Source of the DNA: JAVWGW01 sp036655915
Lineage (GTDB): Bacteria; Actinomycetota; Coriobacteriia; Coriobacteriales; Eggerthellaceae
DNA: 10,408 bases
Assembly (NCBI GenBank): GCA_036655915.1
Contig: JAVVPE010000052.1
Coordinates: 1 to 10,408 of the forward strand
Reading direction: 5' to 3'
Shown here: piece by piece, positions 1 through 6,326 of the stretch
Position numbering within the stretch: position 1 is the stretch's first letter
How the letters are laid out: every line of letters begins with the position of its first letter
Program-made: the position numbers and the translations under genes
The notes under the pieces: model-generated
Database searches by the model: none
What the model was told of the DNA's origin: nothing
Seen by the model: the letters and a program-made list of their open reading frames with translations, nothing else

Positions 1-204
1 AAAGATATCACCGTCGACACCAAGGCTGAACTTGCTAAGTTCCCCGATAGCGCTCAGGTTTCTGATTTCGCTCAGACCGCTGTCGCTTGGGCTGCCAAGA
101 ACAAGATTATGGGCAACGCGGGGGTTTTGAATCCTGCTGCACAGGTTACTCGTGCTGAAGTTGCTGCCATGGCGGTTAACTTCCAGCCTGAGAAGATGAA
201 ATAA
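1..204 (+). CDS. SLH-domain surface (S-layer-like) protein, C-terminal end (partial)
   Basis: Frame 1 is open from the first base to a TAA at 202-204, giving the last 67 residues of a larger protein. They match the second half of an S-layer homology repeat: an F-x-D segment, then VSDFAQTAVAWAA, KIMGNAG, a proline, and the family hallmark VTRAEVAAMAVNF. SLH repeats hold proteins on the cell surface by binding secondary cell wall polymer, often in its pyruvylated form. The codons are strikingly uniform: alanine is mostly GCT, lysine almost always AAG, arginine CGT. This differs from the mixed usage of the next three genes and suggests very high expression, as for an S-layer protein; that is inference. 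The start and remaining domains lie outside the window, so any enzymatic domain upstream cannot be excluded. Confidence 0.85.
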   Translation, partial: KDITVDTKAELAKFPDSAQVSDFAQTAVAWAAKNKIMGNAGVLNPAAQVTRAEVAAMAVNFQPEKMK

Positions 205-248
205 GCTTAAGTTTATGCTAAACGTGAAAGGTCCTTTCTCGTAATGAC

Positions 249-270
249 TGGGGGGATGGAAATCCCCCCA
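249..270 (+). terminator. Perfect 9-bp hairpin with GGAA loop after the SLH gene
   Basis: TGGGGGGAT (249-257) pairs perfectly with ATCCCCCCA (262-270) around the GNRA-type loop GGAA. It lies 45 bases after the SLH stop codon, so it is probably the 3' end or an RNA-stabilising hairpin of that transcript. The nearest T-run (283-286) comes 12 bases later, too far for a classic intrinsic terminator, so termination here is uncertain. A 3'-protective hairpin for an abundant mRNA is equally possible. Confidence 0.45.
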
Positions 271-280
271 GATGTGAATG

Positions 281-521
281 GCTTTTGTCGAGTGGCCAGA
301 TATCATCTCTGATACAGTGCCCTGCTCGGCCTCGGGAAACCTTCCTTCCGTTGATCGGAGGACAGTAAGAACCCCGGAAATTCGGGGTGGTTGAAAACCG
401 AATAGCGTAAGCGAAAGGTGACAGATGACCGCAGCGGGCCCTGGCTCTCGGATACGTACAACAACTCCGATAAGCCTTGAGTCATATAGCAAGCTGTCAC
501 ATAAGGCTTAGTCTCTTTTTT
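281..521 (+). ncRNA. Candidate structured RNA or leader of unknown class
   Basis: No credible coding frame is present, but many helices can be drawn. CCT-t-CCG (344-350) pairs with CGGAGG (356-361). ACCCCG (371-376) pairs with CGGGGT (383-388). GGTT (389-392) pairs with AACC (396-399). GCC-CTGC (319-325) can pair at long range with GCAG-cg-GGC (431-439). TAAGCCTT (471-478) pairs with AAGGCTTA (503-510), followed by six T at 516-521. GTGACA and ATGAC (418-423, 425-429) are complementary to TGTCAC (495-500) and GTCAT (481-485), which lie in the loop of that last hairpin, so a pseudoknot or switch is possible. I see no signature of RNase P RNA, tmRNA, SRP RNA, T-box, cobalamin, TPP, FMN, SAM or c-di-AMP riboswitches. 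It could be an independent small RNA or the 5' leader of the downstream membrane protein. Boundaries are approximate and folding is by eye only. Confidence 0.4.
471..521 (+). terminator. Hairpin plus T-run at the end of the structured RNA
   Basis: A perfect 8-bp stem (471-478 with 503-510) encloses a 24-nt loop and is followed, after GTCTC, by six T (516-521). It resembles an intrinsic terminator, but the loop is large and the stem is not GC-rich. The loop is complementary to 418-429, so the hairpin may compete with, or form a pseudoknot with, the upstream helix. Confidence 0.35.
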
Positions 522-525
522 AATG

Positions 526-555
526 AAAAGACCCAGGAAAACTCCTGGGTCTTTT
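526..555 (+). terminator. Strong intrinsic terminator, symmetric
   Basis: A perfect 13-bp stem is formed by AAAAGACCCAGGA (526-538) and TCCTGGGTCTTTT (543-555) with an AAAC loop, and it ends in T4-C-G-C-T5. The A-rich start makes it potentially active on both strands. On the + strand it would end the transcript that contains the SLH gene and/or the structured RNA, or act as an attenuator before the gene near 674. No protein-coding gene is visible that would need it on the minus strand. Confidence 0.85.
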
Positions 556-564
556 CGCTTTTTC

Positions 565-615
565 GCGCAGGGTGGCTTTTCTTGTGTGCATCGCCAGTGA
601 TTTCACTCCCTGCGC
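565..615 (+). other. Hairpin in the leader of the DUF6020-like gene
   Basis: GCGCAGGG (565-572) pairs perfectly with CCCTGCGC (608-615). Inside it TGGC (573-576) can pair with GCCA (593-596). There is no T-run after it, so it is not a simple terminator. It sits between the terminator at 526-555 and the start region of the next gene and could affect translation initiation or mRNA stability. I see no convincing sigma-70 promoter between 556 and 631. Confidence 0.4.
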
Positions 616-673
616 AGTAGTTCGAGGATAATTGAACGGAGCGCTTGCAGGCAAAGGGAAGGGGTGTGGCGTT

Positions 674-2419
674 GTGGTGCGTGTTCGCAAGTATAGCGGT
701 GTCGTTATTCTTCCCGCGGCGGTCTTGGGGCTTTTGTTTGCTCTGTTTATGGTGGTGGGTCAAAGCTTCGCCGAATCGGGTTCGTTTGATCAGATGCTTG
801 CCACGCCGCAACGTGTCGCACTTTCTCTGGTCAAGATTTTGGGTTATACCACCCTGTTTGGCGCTCTTGTCACTCTGGCGTTTACCTGGCTTGACCGGCG
901 TTCTGCCGTCTTGGCTGCGCATCCTGTTGCCCCGTCCCACCATGCTGAGCCGCAACCCGGGCGTTCGTGCCGCCGTTTTTGGGTGGCCTTTCTTGCGCTG
1001 ATGGTTTGCTGGGGCGTCTTTCTTGTTATTTTCTTTCCGGGGTCATTACCCTGGGATGGCGCGCGCAGTCTCAATCAGTTTTTGACCGATGCTCCCCTCG
1101 AAAACCATCACCCGGTATTGATGAACGCCCTTTATGGGGCATTGATGGTGCTCGGGCGCTTCTTGGGTTCTGATAATGCCGGCATCTTCTTGATCGTTTT
1201 GTTTCAGACGGTCGTGTGCGCTCTGGTGCTGGCTTCTGCTTTTGTGTGGATGGAAAAATTGCGTGCGCCTCGCCCGTTGGTAGTGGCGTGTTCGCTGTTC
1301 TTTTTGCTGTTTCCCCTGTGGGGGTCGTTTGCGCAAGCCGCCTTCAAAGACACCTTGTTCTTCGGGGTGTTTCTCTGGTTTGTGCTGAGGGTTTTAGCGG
1401 TGATGGTTCAGCCGGTTTCGGCAAGGCGTGCGTCAACGTGGATTTTGCTGCTCGTGGCGGCAGGGGTTGTCTGTCTTACGCGCAATAACGGCATTTACCT
1501 CGTGCTTCCCACCCTTGTGCTGCTGTTGGCGTTCACTCCCCGCAAAAAGCCCCTGGCGGTCTGCGCGCTGGGGGTGGTGTGCCTGTATGCTGGCGCAACC
1601 ATGCTTCTGTATCCTGCCTTGGGTGTCAACATGCATGAAGGCAAGGAAATGCTTTCCATCCCCTTCCAGCAAACCGCTCGGTATGCTCAAACGTATCCCG
1701 ATGAAGCAACCGAAGAACAGCGCCAGGCCATTGATGCGGTTTTACCCTACGACCAACTGGGGCAGCTGTACAATCCCAACCTTTCCGATCCGGTCAAAGA
1801 GCGCTTCAGCGGCAACAACCAGGCACTGGGCGCCTATTTCAAAGCGTGGTTCGAGCAGGGGCTTGCCCACCCGGGGTGCTACGTGCAGGCCACGATTGCC
1901 AATACCTACGCGTATTTTTACCCCAACGTGCTGATCGACAACGGGGGCGATCGTCCCATCTTGACGTTTGAAGTGGTCGGGCCTCCCATCAATACGTCTT
2001 ACGACGTGCACTACGTGATGCCGCAAGAAGTGCGCGAAGGAGCGGTTTCGGCTATCGAGGCAGCCTTCGATATTCCCGTGTTGCAGCAGCTGTATTCGCC
2101 GGCCCTCTATATCTGGCTGTTGCTGGCAGCAGCGGCTTATGCCCTCCATGCCCGCAGGCTTGACGTGCTGGTGCTGTGCGCACCCTGTCTCATGCTGGTG
2201 CTGACCAATATTGCGGGCCCCCTCAACGGCCACCTGCGCTATACCCTTCCCGTTCTGGCGACCTTGCCTGTGATTCTTTCCCTGCTTTGCTCTGCTCCCC
2301 TCAGGCCGGAAAGACCCCACTCTTTCGACCGACCTTGCCCGCGTGAGCGCTCGGGGGAAGCCGCCTCGTCGGTCCCGCATGAAGAACGGCACGTCGGTGG
2401 GCGCAATCTGGTAAAATAA
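674..2419 (+). CDS. Polytopic membrane protein, DUF6020-like, probable GT-C type glycosyltransferase
   Basis: This is an integral membrane protein of about 581 residues with roughly 12 hydrophobic segments. A soluble, probably external stretch of about 140 residues (about 320-460) separates the N-terminal bundle from the last three helices. Motifs seen, numbered from GTG 674: PWDG after helix 3 (D128), an HHP motif (H145-H146), FKD between two helices (K225-D226) and LTRNNG (R270-N272). An acidic residue in the first external loop and an HHP motif recall GT-C transferases that use polyprenyl-phosphate sugars, and the overall pattern resembles DUF6020 proteins of Coriobacteriia. Donor and acceptor cannot be told. 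GTG 674 (or 677) is preferred because AAAGGGAAGGGG lies just upstream. A TTG at 632 behind GAGG would add a KGKG stretch that looks like a translated ribosome binding site. SLH and pyruvyltransferase neighbours suggest work on a wall polymer; that is inference. Confidence 0.8.
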   Translation: MVRVRKYSGVVILPAAVLGLLFALFMVVGQSFAESGSFDQMLATPQRVALSLVKILGYTTLFGALVTLAFTWLDRRSAVLAAHPVAPSHHAEPQPGRSCRRFWVAFLALMVCWGVFLVIFFPGSLPWDGARSLNQFLTDAPLENHHPVLMNALYGALMVLGRFLGSDNAGIFLIVLFQTVVCALVLASAFVWMEKLRAPRPLVVACSLFFLLFPLWGSFAQAAFKDTLFFGVFLWFVLRVLAVMVQPVSARRASTWILLLVAAGVVCLTRNNGIYLVLPTLVLLLAFTPRKKPLAVCALGVVCLYAGATMLLYPALGVNMHEGKEMLSIPFQQTARYAQTYPDEATEEQRQAIDAVLPYDQLGQLYNPNLSDPVKERFSGNNQALGAYFKAWFEQGLAHPGCYVQATIANTYAYFYPNVLIDNGGDRPILTFEVVGPPINTSYDVHYVMPQEVREGAVSAIEAAFDIPVLQQLYSPALYIWLLLAAAAYALHARRLDVLVLCAPCLMLVLTNIAGPLNGHLRYTLPVLATLPVILSLLCSAPLRPERPHSFDRPCPRERSGEAASSVPHEERHVGGRNLVK

Positions 2420-2477
2420 GCGCCATCGGCGCAAAGGGCGATTGTGTTTGGCAAAGCCGCTTCGCCGAAGGGAAAGG

Positions 2478-3695
2478 ATGCGCATGGATATCGAACACGA
2501 ACAACGAATAGTGCCCCGCAGTGCGGCGGTCTTGCTTGCAATGGTTTTCGTGGTGGTGTTGGGGTTCTTCGCTCCCGCGCAGGCTTTCGCTGAAGCCCCT
2601 GCTCCCATCGGCGCGCGTGAAGCGCTGGTGGTGGGTGTTCCAGAAAAATCCGTTCCCGCACCTGCGGCTTTTGGAAGCCAGATTTGGGCTTGGCCCCTTC
2701 CCTCAAGCAACTGGATTGGCCAGCCCTTTATTGAAAAAGAACACAGCGGTATCGACATTTTTGCCAACGAGGGAGAATCCATCGTTGCTGCGCGCCCGGG
2801 TATTGTTGCTGCGGTGGAAAACAGCGGCGATTACCTGGAAGATTCGGGATACGGCATCTGTGTCGCAATTTATCATTACGACGGCACGACTTCGCTTTAC
2901 GCGCACATGAGTAAGCGCTTGGTTGAAAAGAATCAGGTGGTTTCCCAGGGTCAGGAAATCGGCAAAGTCGGCCAAACCGGGTGGGCTTATGGCAACCATC
3001 TGCATTTTGAAGTGCGCACCGATACAAAACCAAACTGGATTTGGGGCCATCGCGTCGATCCCGTGCCCTACCTGCAGGGTGCCCACGATCCGTTGTCGCC
3101 CGGGTGCTACTACGACGTTAATTATTCCGACCCCTGTTGCTGGTACGCTTCAAGCGTGAAGCAGGCAACCGATTTGGGTCTGATGTATGGTCGGGGCAAT
3201 GGCCTGTTCGCTCCCGACGACACGCTGACACGGGGCGAAGTTTTCACCGTGCTTTTCCGCGCCGCAACGGGCACTCCCGGAACTATTGCGGGAAGTAATG
3301 ACACGAAATTCGCCGACAATACCCCCGGGCAATTCTATACGGGCCCGATTAACTGGGCGGCTGGTAACGGTTTGGCGCAGGGTGATCTTTCGACGGGCCA
3401 ATGGCTGGTTCGCCCCGACGACCCCATCAGCCGACAAGAACTCGCGGTGATTATCCACCGTTATGCAGCCATGCAGCAGGGCGCCTCGACGGTTGATGGT
3501 TCCGTGCTCAGACAGGCCTCCGATTGGGAAGCGATTGCCCCCTGGGCGCTTCCCGCGCTCGAATGGGCCGCGTATCATAAAATTATGAACGGCAAAGTGT
3601 GTTCAGACGGATCGCTTCTCATCGATCCCAACGATACGGCCACGCGGGCCCAGATGGCGAAAATCATTGTACTCACTAAACAGCTGGTAGGCTAA
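2478..3695 (+). CDS. Secreted M23 (LytM-type) peptidase with three SLH repeats
   Basis: A 405-residue secreted enzyme expected to cut peptidoglycan cross-bridges or stem peptides. Residues 1-38 form a signal peptide: a charged N-terminus, a hydrophobic core at 16-31, and an AFA|EA cleavage site. The M23 domain (about 67-200) has all the key residues: the HxxxD zinc pair H89 and D93, the YAHM histidine H143, and the HLH motif H174/H176, so it is probably active. Three SLH repeats follow (about 212-265, 274-330, 346-405), each with a TRGE-, SRQE- or TRAQ-type motif. The SLH units would tether the hydrolase to wall polymer. The chosen start has a GGGAAAGG ribosome site; ATG 2484 is almost as good. 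An in-frame TTG at 2442 would place ten or more residues ahead of the signal peptide and lacks a convincing site. It lies 58 bases after the membrane protein gene, so the two are probably cotranscribed. The substrate bond is unknown. Confidence 0.92.
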   Translation: MRMDIEHEQRIVPRSAAVLLAMVFVVVLGFFAPAQAFAEAPAPIGAREALVVGVPEKSVPAPAAFGSQIWAWPLPSSNWIGQPFIEKEHSGIDIFANEGESIVAARPGIVAAVENSGDYLEDSGYGICVAIYHYDGTTSLYAHMSKRLVEKNQVVSQGQEIGKVGQTGWAYGNHLHFEVRTDTKPNWIWGHRVDPVPYLQGAHDPLSPGCYYDVNYSDPCCWYASSVKQATDLGLMYGRGNGLFAPDDTLTRGEVFTVLFRAATGTPGTIAGSNDTKFADNTPGQFYTGPINWAAGNGLAQGDLSTGQWLVRPDDPISRQELAVIIHRYAAMQQGASTVDGSVLRQASDWEAIAPWALPALEWAAYHKIMNGKVCSDGSLLIDPNDTATRAQMAKIIVLTKQLVG

Positions 3696-3702
3696 GTTTT
3701 TC

Positions 3703-3719
3703 AGCGCTTTCCAAGCGTT
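3703..3719 (+). other. Small hairpin after the M23-SLH gene
   Basis: AGCGCTT (3703-3709) pairs with AAGCGTT (3713-3719), with one G-T wobble and a TCC loop. The T-run (3697-3701) precedes rather than follows the stem, so this is not a terminator for the + strand. It may be incidental; no promoter was recognised before the next gene, so read-through is likely. Confidence 0.25.
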
Positions 3720-3862
3720 CAAAGCAAAGTCGGCCAAACAATCGGAAGGCGGCAATCGTTATCACTTGCAAGGGACCCAATACCAGGGCGTTTTATCGCA
3801 TACTCCACCTTACCAACCCCCTGCTGGGTGAGGGCGATTTTGCTTGGCGCGTAACGGCAGCT

Positions 3863-6106
3863 TTGAAAGACAACGGTCATGCGGTTACCTTGTTGACGCC
3901 AAATAAATGCCCCGCCCTTTTCGCGGGCGGCACGCTTGTTTCTCATGCGCTCGATGCCTTTTTTCTTAACACCAAGCCTGATCTGGTGCTGCTTTCTAAC
4001 GGCGTTTCGCTTGATGAAGAGGCGATGGCCCTCGCTCGAAGCTGCGGTATCACGGTTGGGGTGATTGAAGGCTTGTCGGTCGCCTGGGGAAAAGAGCACG
4101 CCGCTGTGGCGCCGTTTCCCCTTTTCCCCGCCGCCGATCGCGGCTATACAGAAACGCCTCTGGCAAATTTCATTGCGTGCCCGCCCTGCTTCATCTGCGT
4201 GCAAGATGCCAAAGGCGAAACGCTTGAGCGGTTGGTGTCCCTGTCGGATCGGCTCAATCTGCAAGGCTGCACCCTGCCTATCCGTTGTTTCGGGGCGGGA
4301 TGGCCTCAACCTTTTGCCTTTCCTGATCCGGCATCGGATTATGTCTATGCTTCGCGCAATGCGGTGGCTGCAATTGTTGTGGGTCCCGCGGCGGCAGAAG
4401 AGAGCAGTATTCGCTTACGGCTTGCCTTGCCCCACGCCGATGGCGTTCCGGTGTTCGGGCTAGCGGTGGAAAATTCATCTCCCCTGGTCGCTGAAGGATT
4501 GCAGCCAAGCGATTCAGAGGAAGACCTGGTGAAGCTTCTTGTTCGTGCCGCGCAGTTGACCGGGCCGGTATCTGAATGGTGTCCCCCTGCACCCCAAGGG
4601 GCAGCAGGTGCGTATCCCGACCTGAATCAGCAGATGGAAAGCATGCTTGATCACTTACGGAATGCCGGGTGTCTGGGCACGGGCAGCAAGCTTCCCGCTC
4701 GTTCGGTCGCTATTTTGGGCTATTTCGGGGAAAACAATTTTGGGGATGAACTGATTCTTGCTCAGCTGACAAAGCAGCTTTCAGAAAGTTACCCGCTTGT
4801 TTCGGTATGCGCTGTCTGCGCGAATGCGCAGGAGGCTTTTTTGCGCCACGGCGTTGAAACGCTGGAACTCTCCGAGCACGTTCGCTTGAGTGAAATACTC
4901 GATGATGCCAGCGTCGCCCTGGTCGTTGCCGGACTTTTGTTCGACCAGGGTGTCCGTTGGACCTGCGGCTTGGGCGAACTGGTTTCGGATGCCCGGGCGT
5001 CCGATTTTGCCGGCATAGTGAACTACACCCTGCTTGCAAAGGCCAGCGATACGCCGGTGCTGCTCTATGGCGTAGGCGATGGGCCGCTCGAACTGGAAGA
5101 TTCGCGTCGTTTGGTGGCTTTGATCGCGGCTTTGGGGGGATCGTTTTATCCGCGCAACCAGCGGACGGCCGAACTGCTTGCTTTTTGTGGGGTCCCCTCC
5201 GAACAGGTTTCTCTTTCTGCAGACACTCTGTTCGGGCTTGAGGCGCCCTCACCTCATCGCGCGCATCTTTGGGGAAAATCGCACGACCTCGATTTCGCCC
5301 GAGAAGGGCTGTTTGTTGTTTCCCTGCGCGATTGGCCGGGATTTGCGACGCGCTTTGAAGAAGCCGTTGCCGCTGAACTTGATCGAATTGCGGTTGAGCA
5401 AACGCTTCGTATTGTTTTTGTTTCGCTCGATCCTCAAGATCAAGAAATCCATACGCGCATCTTTGCGCGGATGCAACAACAAAATCGTGCTGTTTTGTAT
5501 GGTAACGCCGATGATTTCGACGAGGTTCTTCCGCTGTTTGCCTGCGCCCGCGCAGGGCTTGCCCTGCGCCTGCACTGCTCTCTTGTGCTGAATTGTTTTG
5601 GAGTGCCCTGTGTGGGGGTTGCCTATTTGCCTAAGGTGGAAAGCCTTTTCGCCGCGATGGAGCAAAACGATTTGTTGCTGCCCCTCGATTTCGATCGGGA
5701 CGCACTCGCCGCCGCACTCGACCGGCTTTTTGCCACCCATACCCAGCGACACAACACGTTGGTGAAATGCGTCGATGGGCAGCGTTCGCTTTTGGCGCCT
5801 TCCCAGCAAAAGCTTGCAGAGCTTGCCGCCACCCCGAAAGCGGCGCATGAACGCCGCTTTTATTGCACCCGTCAATCCAACGCCGAAGCGTTAAAGAAAA
5901 ACGACGAAGCCCAAAAACGCTGCATATCCGATTTGCAAAAACGCTTGCGCGCAGCAACGGATGCGTGCGCCCACGTGCAGGAAGTCGAATCCGAGCTTGC
6001 AGAAACCTACGCTTCCCATTCTTTCCGCTTGGGCTGGGCGCTTATGTCCCTCCCCTCGAAAGTGAAATCTTTCCTGACCAGAAACGACTCCTCACAAAAA
6101 GGCTGA
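3863..6106 (+). CDS. Multidomain CsaB-like polysaccharide pyruvyltransferase with extra N-terminal domain
   Basis: 747 residues counted from TTG 3863. The central part (about 280-640) matches the CsaB-type family: ILGYFGENNFGDE (284-296), a LLYGVGDGPL strand-loop, a ...LSADTLFGLE segment, and the ligand/catalytic-type motifs RLH (R569, H571) and YLPKV (588-592). CsaB transfers pyruvate from phosphoenolpyruvate to wall-polymer sugars, creating SLH binding sites. The usual glycine-rich GGGLL motif is reduced to VAGLLFDQG. The N-terminal ~280 residues look like an alpha/beta, GT-B- or CgeB-like domain, only tentatively assigned. The C-terminus has a coiled coil (about 675-720) and a YASHSFRLGWAL tail like those ending many wall-polysaccharide glycosyltransferases. 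The start is doubtful: the frame is open back to 3680 and reads like protein (RILHLTNPLLGEGDFAW just upstream), yet contains no ATG, GTG or TTG, and 3863 has no ribosome site. A GGAAGG at 3744-3749 precedes an ATC at 3755. Adjacent SLH genes support a wall-anchoring role. Confidence 0.8.
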   Translation: MKDNGHAVTLLTPNKCPALFAGGTLVSHALDAFFLNTKPDLVLLSNGVSLDEEAMALARSCGITVGVIEGLSVAWGKEHAAVAPFPLFPAADRGYTETPLANFIACPPCFICVQDAKGETLERLVSLSDRLNLQGCTLPIRCFGAGWPQPFAFPDPASDYVYASRNAVAAIVVGPAAAEESSIRLRLALPHADGVPVFGLAVENSSPLVAEGLQPSDSEEDLVKLLVRAAQLTGPVSEWCPPAPQGAAGAYPDLNQQMESMLDHLRNAGCLGTGSKLPARSVAILGYFGENNFGDELILAQLTKQLSESYPLVSVCAVCANAQEAFLRHGVETLELSEHVRLSEILDDASVALVVAGLLFDQGVRWTCGLGELVSDARASDFAGIVNYTLLAKASDTPVLLYGVGDGPLELEDSRRLVALIAALGGSFYPRNQRTAELLAFCGVPSEQVSLSADTLFGLEAPSPHRAHLWGKSHDLDFAREGLFVVSLRDWPGFATRFEEAVAAELDRIAVEQTLRIVFVSLDPQDQEIHTRIFARMQQQNRAVLYGNADDFDEVLPLFACARAGLALRLHCSLVLNCFGVPCVGVAYLPKVESLFAAMEQNDLLLPLDFDRDALAAALDRLFATHTQRHNTLVKCVDGQRSLLAPSQQKLAELAATPKAAHERRFYCTRQSNAEALKKNDEAQKRCISDLQKRLRAATDACAHVQEVESELAETYASHSFRLGWALMSLPSKVKSFLTRNDSSQKG

Positions 6107-6187
6107 CACGCGGCCTCCATCTCCTGACCGGCCTGTATGACGGGAAGGTAACAAGTGAGATAACATGAGCAAATAACCTGAAAATAA

Positions 6188-6208
6188 CTTGACAACGATA
6201 GACTGAGA
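6188..6208 (+). promoter_or_regulatory. HAIR-like HspR operator overlapping the -35 box
   Basis: CTTGACA-N7-ACTGAGA matches the HspR-associated inverted repeat CTTGAGT-N7-ACTCAAG in the exact 7-base spacing, with 5 of 7 matches on the left half and 4 of 7 on the right. It covers the -35 element, where a repressor would block RNA polymerase, and hspR is encoded downstream in the same unit. The right half is poor, so a second repeat, ACGATAG (6195-6201) with CTATCGT (6219-6225), which flanks the -10 box, is an alternative operator. Confidence 0.5.
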
Positions 6209-6217
6209 TTATATATT
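6189..6217 (+). promoter_or_regulatory. Sigma-70-type promoter of the dnaK operon
   Basis: A perfect -35 TTGACA (6189-6194) and a near-consensus -10 TATATT (6212-6217) are separated by exactly 17 bases. Transcription would start near 6224, giving a leader of about 175 nt before dnaK. The 81 bases between the previous stop codon and this promoter show no clear terminator. Confidence 0.8.
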
Positions 6218-6269
6218 TCTATCGTCCTAAAAAGACAAAGAGAACGCCAAAAAGGATAGGTTACACCTG

Positions 6270-6326
6270 GAAAGCTTCTGAAGTCGCCCACCGCCCCTCC
6301 TCGGCGGGCGTACGACGGAAGCTTTC
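6270..6326 (+). promoter_or_regulatory. Long two-tier hairpin in the dnaK 5' leader
   Basis: GAAAGCTTC (6270-6278) pairs perfectly with GAAGCTTTC (6318-6326). Inside, GTC (6283-6285) pairs with GAC (6314-6316), and GCCC-a-CCG (6286-6293) pairs with CGG-c-GGGC (6302-6309) around an 8-nt pyrimidine loop. There is no T-run, so it is not a terminator. It ends 58 bases before the dnaK ribosome site and does not sequester it directly. It could stabilise the mRNA or respond to temperature. Confidence 0.55.

Noticed and set aside
303..500. Small minus-strand protein of 65 residues
   Set aside because: No ribosome site, no recognisable motif, and it lies across the helices of the candidate RNA.
281..521. 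RNase P RNA, tmRNA, SRP RNA or a known riboswitch
   Set aside because: None of the diagnostic motifs is present on either strand. A GGAAGGAAGG on the minus strand resembles the SRP core only superficially and lacks GCAGCC.
2442..2477. Earlier TTG start for the M23-SLH gene
   Set aside because: It would place an arginine-rich 12-residue extension ahead of a normal signal peptide and skips the good GGGAAAGG site before ATG 2478/2484.
1742..2782. Long antisense open frame (346 codons) across the end of the membrane protein gene and start of the M23 gene
   Set aside because: Low-complexity, arginine/glycine-rich translation with no domain; it mirrors two well-supported genes on the other strand and is explained by their GC-biased codons.
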